Shown in pieces: positions 1 through 7,632 of a DNA stretch of 47,010 nt; position 1 is the first letter of the stretch; every line of letters starts with the position of its first letter. The notes under the pieces were generated by a model. The model was not told where the DNA came from and did not search any database. It saw only the letters and a list, made by a program, of their open reading frames with translations. The stretch covers positions 101,266 through 148,275 of the forward strand of contig HF988635.1 in the NCBI GenBank assembly GCA_000434675.1. The letters run 5' to 3'. The translations under genes were made by a program, and so were the position numbers. The DNA comes from Faecalibacterium sp. CAG:1138. Its GTDB lineage: Bacteria; Bacillota; Clostridia; Christensenellales; CAG-917.

Positions 1-130
1 CCGCGATTTTTTCGTCCGAAATGACGTACGAATTGTAGCTCATGCCGTTTGGCACTTTGAACTGGCCTTCGAACAAATCGATTTTTTTGTCGTTTACGCC
101 GACGTAAATTATATCTTTTGAAATGAACAT
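1..130 (-). CDS. FprA-type A-type flavoprotein, N-terminal part (runs off the window)
   Basis: Only the first 43 codons are present, read leftwards from an ATG at 130-128 with a GGAGA ribosome site just upstream. The translation starts MFISKDIIYVGVNDKKIDLF and continues with a VPNGMSYNSYVI stretch, the characteristic opening of FprA / rubredoxin-oxygen oxidoreductase type flavo-diiron proteins. Family knowledge: a metallo-beta-lactamase-like diiron domain followed by a flavodoxin domain, reducing O2 or NO in the cytoplasm of anaerobes. The diiron ligands and the FMN domain lie outside the window, so the catalytic class cannot be confirmed here. Confidence 0.82.
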   Translation of the reverse strand, partial: MFISKDIIYVGVNDKKIDLFEGQFKVPNGMSYNSYVISDEKIA

Positions 131-142
131 TTTTGTCTCCTT

Positions 143-162
143 TTTTGCTGTGCGCAGCAAAA
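143..162. promoter_or_regulatory. perfect inverted repeat at the FprA transcription start (operator candidate)
   Basis: TTTTGCTG-N4-CAGCAAAA is a perfect 8+8 inverted repeat. It touches the -10 box and covers the predicted start point, a place where a repressor would block transcription. It could instead be a small hairpin in the leader. The rest of the gene-free stretch 131-452 holds the deo promoter and nothing else I recognise. Confidence 0.35.
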
Positions 163-190
163 GTATAACAATTTTTTGCGGCAATGTAAA
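162..190 (-). promoter_or_regulatory. sigma-A promoter for the FprA-type gene
   Basis: Read on the minus strand: TTTACA (190-185), 17-base spacer, TATACT (167-162). The predicted transcript starts near 155, about 25 bases before the ATG. Confidence 0.6.
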
Positions 191-386
191 GCAAAACGCG
201 GATCTTTCGGACAGATTTGAAACCGAAAACGTCGATAAACAAAAATAAATATACATTCGGCGACCGCGTTTTCGGGAAAAATCGTAAAAGGGTGAAAGTT
301 TATACAAAATCCGATAAAATCGAAGAATAATTATGCAAACTTTCGGTTCGTCAAATTCCGCGCGGAGATAAATTTTCGATTTACGC

Positions 387-416
387 TTGCGTACGGGCGC
401 AAATAAGTGGTATAAT
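387..416 (+). promoter_or_regulatory. promoter of the nucleoside (deo) operon
   Basis: TTGCGT (387-392), 18-base spacer, TATAAT (411-416), with a TG one base upstream of the -10 (extended -10). It lies 36 bases before deoC, with a GGGAG ribosome site at 438-442. No obvious DeoR-type palindrome was seen around it. Confidence 0.6.
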
Positions 417-452
417 GTAGGTAACGAAATTATATAAGGGAGACTATATTTT

Positions 453-1109
453 ATGGAAATTCAAAAAATTCTCGGTTCTTGCGACCACACGCTTCTGGCG
501 CAAACTTCCACTTGGAAACAAATCAAAGGAATATGCGACGACGGAATGAAATATCATACCGCGTCGGTGTGTATTCCGCCTTGTTACGTGAAAAAGGCTA
601 AAAAATACGTAGGGGATAACCTCAAAATCTGCACGGTCATCGGGTTCCCTAACGGCTATAACACAACCGCCGTTAAGGTTTACGAAACCAAGCGCGCGAT
701 AAAGGACGGCGCAGACGAAGTGGATATGGTCATCAACATCGGCCTCGTCAAATCCAGAAGCTGGAAACAGGTTCTTTCCGAAATCAAGGCCGTCAGAAAA
801 GCTTCCGAAGGAAAAGTTTTGAAGGTTATTATCGAAACCTGCCTCCTTACGGACGCGGAAAAGAAAAAAATGTGCGAAATCGTGACCGAATCGGGCGCGG
901 ATTTCATCAAAACCAGCACCGGTTTTTCTAAAGCCGGAGCAACAAGGGAAGATATCAAACTGTTTTCCGAAAACATCGGCCCGAACGTTAAGATGAAGGC
1001 CGCAGGCGGCATTTCGTCCATCGAGGACGCAGAGGACTTTATAAAGCTCGGCTGCGAAAGACTGGGAACCAGCCGCATCGTTAAAATCGTAAAGGAGAAT
1101 GAAAAATAA
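453..1109 (+). CDS. deoC: deoxyribose-phosphate aldolase
   Basis: Cytoplasmic class I aldolase that splits 2-deoxyribose-5-phosphate into acetaldehyde and glyceraldehyde-3-phosphate, the last step of deoxynucleoside catabolism. The 218-aa protein has the full DeoC pattern: SCDHTLL near the start, DEVDMVINIG in the middle, the Schiff-base lysine K153 in DFIKTSTGF, and the second catalytic lysine K182 in VKMKAAGGI. Length is normal. First gene of the operon; its stop codon overlaps the deoD ATG by one base, so translation is probably coupled. Confidence 0.96.
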   Translation: MEIQKILGSCDHTLLAQTSTWKQIKGICDDGMKYHTASVCIPPCYVKKAKKYVGDNLKICTVIGFPNGYNTTAVKVYETKRAIKDGADEVDMVINIGLVKSRSWKQVLSEIKAVRKASEGKVLKVIIETCLLTDAEKKKMCEIVTESGADFIKTSTGFSKAGATREDIKLFSENIGPNVKMKAAGGISSIEDAEDFIKLGCERLGTSRIVKIVKENEK

Positions 1110-1816
1110 TGGCTAACACACCTACCCCTCACATCAGCGCAAAACCGGGCGATTTCGCCGACACCGTTTTGATGCCGGGCGATCCGCTTCGCGCAAAATT
1201 TATCGCAGAAAACTTTTTGACGGACATCGTTTTGGTTAACAACGTCCGCGGCGTTCAGGGCTACACCGGCTACTACAACGGCAAACGCGTTTCCGTTATG
1301 GCGTCGGGCATGGGCATGCCGTCGATAGGAATCTACAGCTATGAGCTGTTCAATTTTTACGGCGTGAAAAGAATAATTAGAGTGGGCTCTGCGGGTGCGG
1401 TTAACGCAAGCGTTAAGGTCAGGGACGTCGTTATCGGCGAAACCGCTTTCACCACCTCGAGTTTTGCGGAGAACTTCGGCCTCGGCAAAGACTTCGTGGC
1501 AAAAGCGTCGCCTGAACTTGTGGAAAAGGCAGTCAAAGCCACCAAAGAACTGGGAGCCAACCCTATGGTGGGGCCGATTTTCTCGAGCGACGTGTTCTAC
1601 GACGGCGGCATACACAAAAAATTCTTTGACGAAAACGGTGTTCTCGTCGTTGAAATGGAAGCGGCAAGCTTGTATATGAACGCTTATAAGGCGGGAAAAC
1701 AGGCGCTTGCCATCTGCACCGTTTCGGACAGCTTGGTTACGGGCGAAAGTTTGTCGTCGGACGACAGGCAAAACTCCTTCACGACCATGATGAAAATTGC
1801 ATTGGAGATTGCGTAA
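1109..1816 (+). CDS. deoD: purine-nucleoside phosphorylase, DeoD (hexameric) type
   Basis: Phosphorolysis of purine (deoxy)nucleosides to free base and (deoxy)ribose-1-phosphate in the cytosol. The 235-aa protein begins with a PHISAKPGDFADTVLMPGDP-like phosphate-binding region, has RVGSAGAV, the nucleoside-binding VEMEAA, and the catalytic aspartate D207 in TVSDSL. These mark the small hexameric DeoD class rather than the trimeric PunA class. It overlaps deoC by one base and ends one base before deoB. The sugar phosphate it makes is the substrate of DeoB. Confidence 0.96.
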   Translation: MANTPTPHISAKPGDFADTVLMPGDPLRAKFIAENFLTDIVLVNNVRGVQGYTGYYNGKRVSVMASGMGMPSIGIYSYELFNFYGVKRIIRVGSAGAVNASVKVRDVVIGETAFTTSSFAENFGLGKDFVAKASPELVEKAVKATKELGANPMVGPIFSSDVFYDGGIHKKFFDENGVLVVEMEAASLYMNAYKAGKQALAICTVSDSLVTGESLSSDDRQNSFTTMMKIALEIA

Positions 1817-1817
1817 T

Positions 1818-2987
1818 ATGATCAAAAGAGTGTTTCTTATCGTGCTCGACAGCTGCGGGATCGGCGAACTTCCGGACGCCGCTCAATACGGCGACGTGGG
1901 AAGCAACACCCTGAAAAGCTGTTCGGCAAGCAGCAAATTCAGCACGCCGAATATGGCGAAGCTCGGTCTTTTCAACATAGACGGAGTGGATTTTTGCAAA
2001 CCTGAACCGCGGCCTACGGGATGCTTCGGCAAGCTTGCGGAAAAGAGCCGCGGCAAAGATACGACGATCGGCCACTGGGAGATTGCGGGCATTGTTTCCG
2101 AAAAACCGCTTCCGACCTATCCGAACGGCTTCCCGAAGGAAGTGCTGGACGAATTTGAAAAAAGAACCGGCAGAAAAGTGCTTTGCAACAAACCGTACAG
2201 CGGCACCGAGGTTATAAAAGACTACGGAAAAGAAGCCATCGAAACGGGCGCGCTTATCGTTTACACTTCGGCCGACAGCGTGTTTCAGATTGCGGCGCAC
2301 GAGGACTACGTCCCCGTGGAAAAACTGTACGAATATTGCCGCATAGCAAGGGAAATTCTGACCGGAGATCACAGCGTGGGCAGAGTTATCGCAAGGCCGT
2401 TTACCGGCGAGTGGCCGTACGTCAGAACCTCAAACCGCCACGATTTCAGCCTGGAGCCGTACGGAGTTACCACGCTCGACAGCCTGAAAAAGGCAGGTTA
2501 CGACACCGTTTCCGTGGGTAAAATAGTGGATATTTTCGCGGGACGCGGAATAACCGATTTCGTCCGTATCAAAAACAATACGGACGGCATGGACAAAACC
2601 ATCGACATCGCAAAAAACAAGGACTTCAACGGTTTGTGCTTCGTCAACCTCGTTGACTTCGACATGGTTTACGGCCACAGAAACGACGTTGACGGTTACG
2701 CGAACGCTTTGACCGAATTCGACGTAAGACTCGGCCAGCTGCAAAAAGTGATGAGGGACGGCGACGTGGTTATGATTACCGCAGACCACGGCTGCGATCC
2801 TGCAACGCCTTCCACAGACCACAGCAGAGAATATATTCCGTTTCTTGCTTTCGGCACCGACGTAAAAAGCGGCGTGAACATAGGCGTCAGAAGCTGCTTT
2901 TCGGACATCAACGCCACGGTTTTGGATATCTTCGGCGTTAAAAACGAAGGCGCGGGTGAAAGCTTTTTGGAGGAAATAAGAAAATGA
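1818..2987 (+). CDS. deoB: phosphopentomutase
   Basis: Interconverts (deoxy)ribose-1-phosphate and -5-phosphate, joining the phosphorylases to DeoC. The 389-aa protein belongs to the alkaline phosphatase superfamily: metal-binding RVFLIVLDSCGIGELPDA at the N-terminus, the phosphorylatable threonine region KDTTIGHWE (T82/T83), and the C-terminal metal site TADHGCDP followed by STDHSRE. I chose the ATG at 1818, one base after the deoD stop and behind a TTGGAGA ribosome site inside deoD; an earlier in-frame ATG would add seven unrelated residues. It overlaps cdd by four bases (ATGA). Confidence 0.96.
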   Translation: MIKRVFLIVLDSCGIGELPDAAQYGDVGSNTLKSCSASSKFSTPNMAKLGLFNIDGVDFCKPEPRPTGCFGKLAEKSRGKDTTIGHWEIAGIVSEKPLPTYPNGFPKEVLDEFEKRTGRKVLCNKPYSGTEVIKDYGKEAIETGALIVYTSADSVFQIAAHEDYVPVEKLYEYCRIAREILTGDHSVGRVIARPFTGEWPYVRTSNRHDFSLEPYGVTTLDSLKKAGYDTVSVGKIVDIFAGRGITDFVRIKNNTDGMDKTIDIAKNKDFNGLCFVNLVDFDMVYGHRNDVDGYANALTEFDVRLGQLQKVMRDGDVVMITADHGCDPATPSTDHSREYIPFLAFGTDVKSGVNIGVRSCFSDINATVLDIFGVKNEGAGESFLEEIRK

Positions 2988-3391
2988 ACTACGGCGAGCT
3001 TTTGAAAATGGCAATCGAAAACAGAAAAACGTCGTATTCTCCGTATTCGAAATTCCGCGTGGGAGCGGCGCTTCTGGCTAAAAACGGGCGTGTTTTCGGC
3101 GGAGGAAACATCGAAAACAGCAGCTTCGGCGCAACGAACTGCGCGGAGCGCACGGCCATATTCAAGGCGGTTTCCGAAGGAGAAAGAGAGTTCGAGGCCA
3201 TCGCCATTGCGGGAGGCTACGACGAAAATCTGCAATTCTGCCCGCCGTGCGGCATTTGCAGGCAGGTTATGACGGAATTTGCGGATCCAAAGACCTTCAA
3301 AATCGTTTTGGGTACGTCGGAAAACGACTACAAGGTTTATACTTTGGCGGAAATTTTGCCGCTCTGTTTTTCCAAGTCCGATCTGGGCTGA
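2984..3391 (+). CDS. cdd: cytidine deaminase
   Basis: Deaminates cytidine and deoxycytidine to uridine and deoxyuridine, feeding the pyrimidine phosphorylase encoded next. The 135-aa protein has the small tetrameric Cdd pattern: YSPYSKFRVGAAL near the N-terminus, the zinc ligand plus catalytic glutamate in NCAERTA, and the two remaining zinc cysteines in PPCGICRQ. The ATG overlaps the deoB stop, so it is probably translationally coupled. Ribosome site GGAGG lies inside deoB. Confidence 0.95.
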   Translation: MNYGELLKMAIENRKTSYSPYSKFRVGAALLAKNGRVFGGGNIENSSFGATNCAERTAIFKAVSEGEREFEAIAIAGGYDENLQFCPPCGICRQVMTEFADPKTFKIVLGTSENDYKVYTLAEILPLCFSKSDLG

Positions 3392-3408
3392 CGAAAATTT
3401 CCAAATCA

Positions 3409-3429
3409 GGCCGAGGCAACCCCTCGGCC
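3409..3429 (+). other. intercistronic hairpin between cdd and pdp
   Basis: A perfect 8-bp GC-rich stem, GGCCGAGG-N5-CCTCGGCC, lies in the only sizeable gap (60 bases) in the first half of the operon. It has no following T-run, so it is unlikely to be an efficient intrinsic terminator. An mRNA stability or processing element is more likely. Confidence 0.5.
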
Positions 3430-3451
3430 ATATAGAATTGAGGTGAATTTT

Positions 3452-4756
3452 ATGAGAATGTACGATATTATAAAAAATAAGCGCGACGGAGGGAAGCTGT
3501 CGAAAGAGGAAATAGACTTTTTCGTCAAGGGTTATACCGCCGGCGAAATCCCCGATTATCAGGCTTCGGCGCTTTGCATGGCAATTTATTTCAGGGGTAT
3601 GGACGACGAGGAAACGACCAACCTCACTTTGGCCATTGCCGCAAGCGGCGACAAGGTGGACCTTTCGGGCATAAACGGCGTGAAGGTCGATAAGCACTCG
3701 ACGGGCGGCGTAGGCGACAAAACCAGCCTTATCATCGCGCCTATCGTGGCAAGCTACGGCGTCAAGGTGGCGAAGATGAGCGGAAGAGGCCTCGGACATA
3801 CCGGCGGAACCATCGACAAGCTGGAAGCAATCGACGGCTATCAGACTTCCATAGACAAAAAAGAGTTCTTCAGAATCGTCAACGAAGTGGGCGTAAGCAT
3901 CATCGGACAGAGCGGAAACCTTGCTCCGGCAGATAAAAAGCTTTACGCGCTCCGCGACGTAACCGCAACGGTGGACAGCTTGCCGCTTATCGTGTCAAGC
4001 ATTATGGGCAAAAAGCTCGCGGCCGGCGCGGACTGCATACTGTTGGACGTAAAAACCGGCTCGGGCGGTTTTATGAAAACCTTGGAAGACAGCACCAAAC
4101 TTGCAAAATCAATGGTTGAAATAGGACATTTGGCAGGTAAAAAGGTGATTGCGCTGATAACCGATATGGACGTCCCTCTCGGAAAAGCCATAGGAAACAG
4201 TTTAGAGGTCATCGAAGCGGTGGAAACTCTTAAGGGCGAAGGGCCTGAAGATCTGACGGAAATCTGCATAGATATTGCGGCAAACATGCTGTATATGGCA
4301 GGAAAAGGAACCGTTAAGGAGTGCGAAGCTCTGGCCAAAAAAGCCATAGCGGACGGCTCGGCGCTTCAAACCCTCGTCAAGATGGTGCACGCGCAGGGCG
4401 GCAACGAAAAACTTTTGCTAGATACGTCGCTGTTCAAAAAGGCAGCGTACGACTACGAGGTCAAGGCCCCAAAAACCGGCTACATCGAACACGTCGACAC
4501 CGAAAGCTACGGTATGGCAAGCCTCGCTTTGGGCGCCGGAAGAGCGAAAAAAGAGGATCCGATCGACTACTCGGCGGGCATAACTTTGGAAAAGAAAACA
4601 GGCGACTTTGTGAAAGAGGGCGACGTCATTGCGGTTTTGCATACGAATAAGCCTGAGTCCGTCAAAGAGGCGGAAGAACGAATTCTGAAGGCCACCGAAA
4701 TATCCTCGGAGCCTGTGGAGAAAAAACCGATCATTTTGGGAAGAATCGAAAGATAA
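3452..4756 (+). CDS. pdp: pyrimidine-nucleoside phosphorylase
   Basis: Phosphorolysis of uridine, thymidine and deoxyuridine to base plus (deoxy)ribose-1-phosphate, cytoplasmic. At 434 aa it matches the Pdp/DeoA family: MRMYDIIKNKRDGGKLS opening, the phosphate-binding loop KHSTGGVGDKTSL, and SGRGLGHTGGTIDKLEAI, with the C-terminal PYNP domain (about residues 340-434) including a GDVIAVLH stretch. I prefer the ATG at 3452, preceded by GAGGTGA, over an in-frame GTG nine bases earlier. The Bacillus-type name pdp is used because such enzymes act on both uridine and thymidine. Confidence 0.95.
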   Translation: MRMYDIIKNKRDGGKLSKEEIDFFVKGYTAGEIPDYQASALCMAIYFRGMDDEETTNLTLAIAASGDKVDLSGINGVKVDKHSTGGVGDKTSLIIAPIVASYGVKVAKMSGRGLGHTGGTIDKLEAIDGYQTSIDKKEFFRIVNEVGVSIIGQSGNLAPADKKLYALRDVTATVDSLPLIVSSIMGKKLAAGADCILLDVKTGSGGFMKTLEDSTKLAKSMVEIGHLAGKKVIALITDMDVPLGKAIGNSLEVIEAVETLKGEGPEDLTEICIDIAANMLYMAGKGTVKECEALAKKAIADGSALQTLVKMVHAQGGNEKLLLDTSLFKKAAYDYEVKAPKTGYIEHVDTESYGMASLALGAGRAKKEDPIDYSAGITLEKKTGDFVKEGDVIAVLHTNKPESVKEAEERILKATEISSEPVEKKPIILGRIER

Positions 4757-4777
4757 TCAAAAGATTACGTAAGAAAA

Positions 4778-5395
4778 ATGGCTAAACTTTACTTTAAATT
4801 CGGGGCCATGGGCAGCAGCAAAACCGCCCAGGCCCTGATAACGAAATTCAACTACGAAGAAAGAGGCATGAAAGTGCTGTTCCTGAAGCCGTCCGTCGAT
4901 ACGAGAGTGGGCGGCAATATCGTTTGGAGCAGAATCGGCCTTAAAGCGGAGGCTACGCTTATAACGCCTGCGGCAAACCTCGAGGAGCTGTACCTTGAAA
5001 AAAAGGAAACCGCCAACGTCATCATCGTGGACGAATGTCAGTTTCTGACGGAAAAGCAGGTTGACGAGCTGGGCGACGTGGCGCTCTTTTACGACGTACC
5101 GGTGCTTTGCTTCGGCCTCGCCACCGATTTTACGACCAAACTTTTTGAGGGAAGCAAAAGGCTGTTTGAAATTGCCGAGTCGATAACGGAAATAAAATCC
5201 ATCTGCCGCTGCGGCAGCAAGGCAACCGTTAACGCAAGACTCGACGAAAACGGCCGTGTGCTGAATAAGGGCGAACAGTTCTGCCTGGGCGGCAACGACC
5301 GTTATCAGGCTATGTGCCGAAGGTGCTGGCTGGAAAAACTTAAGGAGCAGGGAGATATACAACGAAAAGAGTTCGAGCATGAAATCGAACCGTGA
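4778..5395 (+). CDS. tdk: thymidine kinase, type II
   Basis: Phosphorylates thymidine (and deoxyuridine) with ATP. The 205-aa protein has a P-loop at the N-terminus in the variant form GAMGSSKTAQ, the Walker B/catalytic segment IIVDECQFL, and two zinc-binding cysteine pairs, CRCG (about residue 147) and CRRC (about 186), as in the tetrameric type II enzymes. The ribosome site is weak. Its presence in an otherwise catabolic operon indicates that imported thymidine can be salvaged as well as degraded. Confidence 0.93.
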   Translation: MAKLYFKFGAMGSSKTAQALITKFNYEERGMKVLFLKPSVDTRVGGNIVWSRIGLKAEATLITPAANLEELYLEKKETANVIIVDECQFLTEKQVDELGDVALFYDVPVLCFGLATDFTTKLFEGSKRLFEIAESITEIKSICRCGSKATVNARLDENGRVLNKGEQFCLGGNDRYQAMCRRCWLEKLKEQGDIQRKEFEHEIEP

Positions 5396-5416
5396 AATAG
5401 TCGTCAGAGGTGAAAA

Positions 5417-6328
5417 ATGAAAAAAGCTTTGAAAATCTCGGAAGAAGTCAGATATGCGCTTGAACATGGAAAACCGGTGGTTGCGCTGGAATCGACCATC
5501 ATTTCGCACGGCATGCCGTATCCCGACAACGTGAAAACCGCTTTGACGGTGGAAAAAACCGTCAGGGAAAACGGCGCGGTGCCGGCTACCATCGCAATAA
5601 TAAAGGGCGTGCCGACGGTGGGACTGTCGGAGGAGGAAATCGAACACCTCGGAAAAGAAGGAACAAAAGTGGTGAAGGTGAGCAGACGCGATATTCCCGT
5701 CGTCATCGCAAAAAAACTTGACGGCGCAACGACCGTCGCTTCGACGATGATATTTGCCGAAATGGCAGGAATAAAAGTGTTCGCCACGGGCGGCATAGGC
5801 GGCGTGCACAGAGGCGCAACCGAAACCATGGATATATCCGCCGACCTCGAGGAGCTGCATCAGACGAACGTGACGGTGGTCTGCGCGGGCGCAAAAAGCA
5901 TTCTGGATTTGGGACTTACGCTGGAATATCTGGAAACGAAGGGCGTGCCGGTTTTGGGATATAAAACCGAAGAATTGCCTGCGTTTTTCACCAGAAAAAG
6001 CGGCTTCAAAGTCGATTATAGAATGGACTCGCCGGAGGAAATCGCCGCCGCGGTAAAAGCCAAAGACGCATTGGGCCTTTCGGGCGGTATGCTGGTTGCA
6101 AATCCCGTTCCGGAGGAATACAGCATGGATCCCGACAAAATCGAAGCCGTCATAAGCGAGGCGGTCGAGGAAGCGAAAGCCTTGGGAATTGCGGGCAAAA
6201 AGGTTACGCCGTTTTTGCTTGAAAAAATCCGCAACGTGACGGGCGGCGACAGCTTGTTTACGAACGTCAAGTTGGTGCTTAATAACGCCGCTCTGGCCGC
6301 AAAAATCGCCGTGAAACTGACGAAATAG
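5417..6328 (+). CDS. psuG: pseudouridine-5'-phosphate glycosidase
   Basis: Cleaves the C-C glycosidic bond of pseudouridine-5'-phosphate to uracil and ribose-5-phosphate. The 303-aa protein carries the family's ALESTIISHGMPYPDN opening, the GATTVASTMIFAEMAGI stretch and FATGGIGGVHRG. Ribosome site AGAGGTG. The companion pseudouridine kinase PsuK, usually adjacent or fused, is not in the window, so the phosphorylated substrate must come from an unlinked kinase or directly from RNA turnover. Confidence 0.94.
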   Translation: MKKALKISEEVRYALEHGKPVVALESTIISHGMPYPDNVKTALTVEKTVRENGAVPATIAIIKGVPTVGLSEEEIEHLGKEGTKVVKVSRRDIPVVIAKKLDGATTVASTMIFAEMAGIKVFATGGIGGVHRGATETMDISADLEELHQTNVTVVCAGAKSILDLGLTLEYLETKGVPVLGYKTEELPAFFTRKSGFKVDYRMDSPEEIAAAVKAKDALGLSGGMLVANPVPEEYSMDPDKIEAVISEAVEEAKALGIAGKKVTPFLLEKIRNVTGGDSLFTNVKLVLNNAALAAKIAVKLTK

Positions 6329-6331
6329 ACT

Positions 6332-7033
6332 ATGGAAAAGATTATCGTTTGCATAGGCGGCGGGGAAATAAGAACCAAACAGACGCTTGAAATAGACCGC
6401 TTTCTGGCGGAGCTTGCCAAGCGCCACGCGGGAGAGGAAAAACGGCCGCTTGCGCTGTTCGTGGGCACGGCTTCGCACGACAGCCTGCCGTATTACAACA
6501 GCTTTCACAAAACCTACACGGGCGAATTCGGCTTGAAAACCGACGTCGCTTTGAGCTTTAAGGGAACTATGGACGCCGAAAAAACGGCCGCCAAATTTTT
6601 GGCGGCAGACCTCGTTTACGTCGGCGGAGGCGACACCAAATTTATGCTTGAAACCTGGGAGAAAAACGGGTTTCGGGAGCATATAAAAGCGGCGTACGAA
6701 CGCGGAGTGCCGATTGCGGGACTGTCGGCGGGGGCGATTTGCTGGTTTGACGAAATGTACACGGATAGCGAAATTATCGAAGGAAATTCGACGAGCTATA
6801 AGCTGATGCCCGCTATGGGAATACTGGAGGGGACGGCTTGCCCGCATTACGACGAGCGGCAAAAAGATTTTGACGAGGCGATTTTGTCCGGCAAGAGCAA
6901 AAAGGCGTACGCATTTGAAAATCTGTCGGCGGAAGTGTTCGAGGGCGGCGTGCCCGTGAAGACGATTTCTGCCGGGGGAAGCGTGTACGTTTTGGAAAAC
7001 AAGAACGGTGAAATATTGAAAAAACGACTTTAA
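6332..7033 (+). CDS. peptidase E (S51 family) homologue
   Basis: The 233-aa protein has the S51 (dipeptidase E / cyanophycinase) core: VYVGGGDTKFML, then the nucleophile serine in the elbow AGLSAGAICWF, and an ACPHYDER segment that supplies the histidine. Peptidase E hydrolyses Asp-X dipeptides in the cytoplasm. The true substrate here is unknown. It starts three bases after psuG without a clear ribosome site, so coupling is likely. Why a peptidase sits in a nucleoside operon is not clear from the sequence. Confidence 0.85.
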   Translation: MEKIIVCIGGGEIRTKQTLEIDRFLAELAKRHAGEEKRPLALFVGTASHDSLPYYNSFHKTYTGEFGLKTDVALSFKGTMDAEKTAAKFLAADLVYVGGGDTKFMLETWEKNGFREHIKAAYERGVPIAGLSAGAICWFDEMYTDSEIIEGNSTSYKLMPAMGILEGTACPHYDERQKDFDEAILSGKSKKAYAFENLSAEVFEGGVPVKTISAGGSVYVLENKNGEILKKRL

Positions 7034-7056
7034 GCTGCAATTTGGTGCGGTAAACT

Positions 7057-7581
7057 ATGATTTATTTTGTAAGGCACGGTCAGACGGACTGGAACAAAGA
7101 ACTGAAAATTCAGGGGCAGCAAGACGTTGAGCTGAACGAAGAAGGAATGGCGGAAGCAAAAAAGCTTTCGGAAAAACTATCCGGAGTAAGGTTTGACGTC
7201 GCTTTTTCAAGCCCCTTAAAAAGAGCCTTGAAAACGGCGGAAGCGGTTTATGACGGGAAAATAATATCGGACGAAAGACTTGCTGAAAGAGGGTTCGGAA
7301 GCTTAGAGGGAAAAAGCCTCGACGGCGACGATTTCAAAAGGCTGTGGAGTTTGACGGAAGAATATAAATTGCAGGGTACGGAAAGTTTGGAGAACGTCTT
7401 TTCGAGAGTGGAAAGCTTCGTCGATTTCGTGCGAAAAAATTATCCCGAAAAAAACGTGCTGGCCGCGACGCACGGAGGCGTTATGATGGCCGCAAAGCAC
7501 ATATACGGAAAAGGCGAGAAGGTCGGAAACCTGACCGAACTGTTGCCGAAAAACACCGAAGTGTTCGAGGTGGAAAACTAA
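7057..7581 (+). CDS. histidine phosphatase family protein (phosphoglycerate mutase-like)
   Basis: The 174-aa protein opens with YFVRHGQTDWNKELKIQGQQ, containing the RHG phosphohistidine motif, has the second arginine/glutamate region SSPLKRALKTAEA, and ends with the second catalytic histidine in AATHGGVM. This is the broad-specificity branch-1 phosphatase family (sugar phosphates, nucleotides, cobalamin intermediates). Last gene of the operon, directly before the terminator. Substrate cannot be told from sequence; a sugar phosphate or nucleotide would fit the neighbours. Confidence 0.88.
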   Translation: MIYFVRHGQTDWNKELKIQGQQDVELNEEGMAEAKKLSEKLSGVRFDVAFSSPLKRALKTAEAVYDGKIISDERLAERGFGSLEGKSLDGDDFKRLWSLTEEYKLQGTESLENVFSRVESFVDFVRKNYPEKNVLAATHGGVMMAAKHIYGKGEKVGNLTELLPKNTEVFEVEN

Positions 7582-7583
7582 AT

Positions 7584-7617
7584 AAAAAAGCGAGCTTAAA
7601 GCTCGCTTTTTGTTTTT
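7584..7617. terminator. bidirectional terminator ending the deo operon and the convergent zinc peptidase gene
   Basis: AAAAAGCGAGC and GCTCGCTTTTT form a strong stem with an A-run on one side and a T-run on the other, between two convergent genes. Confidence 0.85.
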
Positions 7618-7632
7618 TATTTTTGATTTTAT

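Noticed and set aside
4757..6862. Very long open frame on the minus strand (about 700 codons) antisense to tdk, psuG and the S51 gene
   Set aside because: The plus strand encodes three clear families here. The antisense frame has no family motifs, an Arg/Phe/His-rich composition typical of the reverse of AAA/GAA-rich coding, and no ribosome site.
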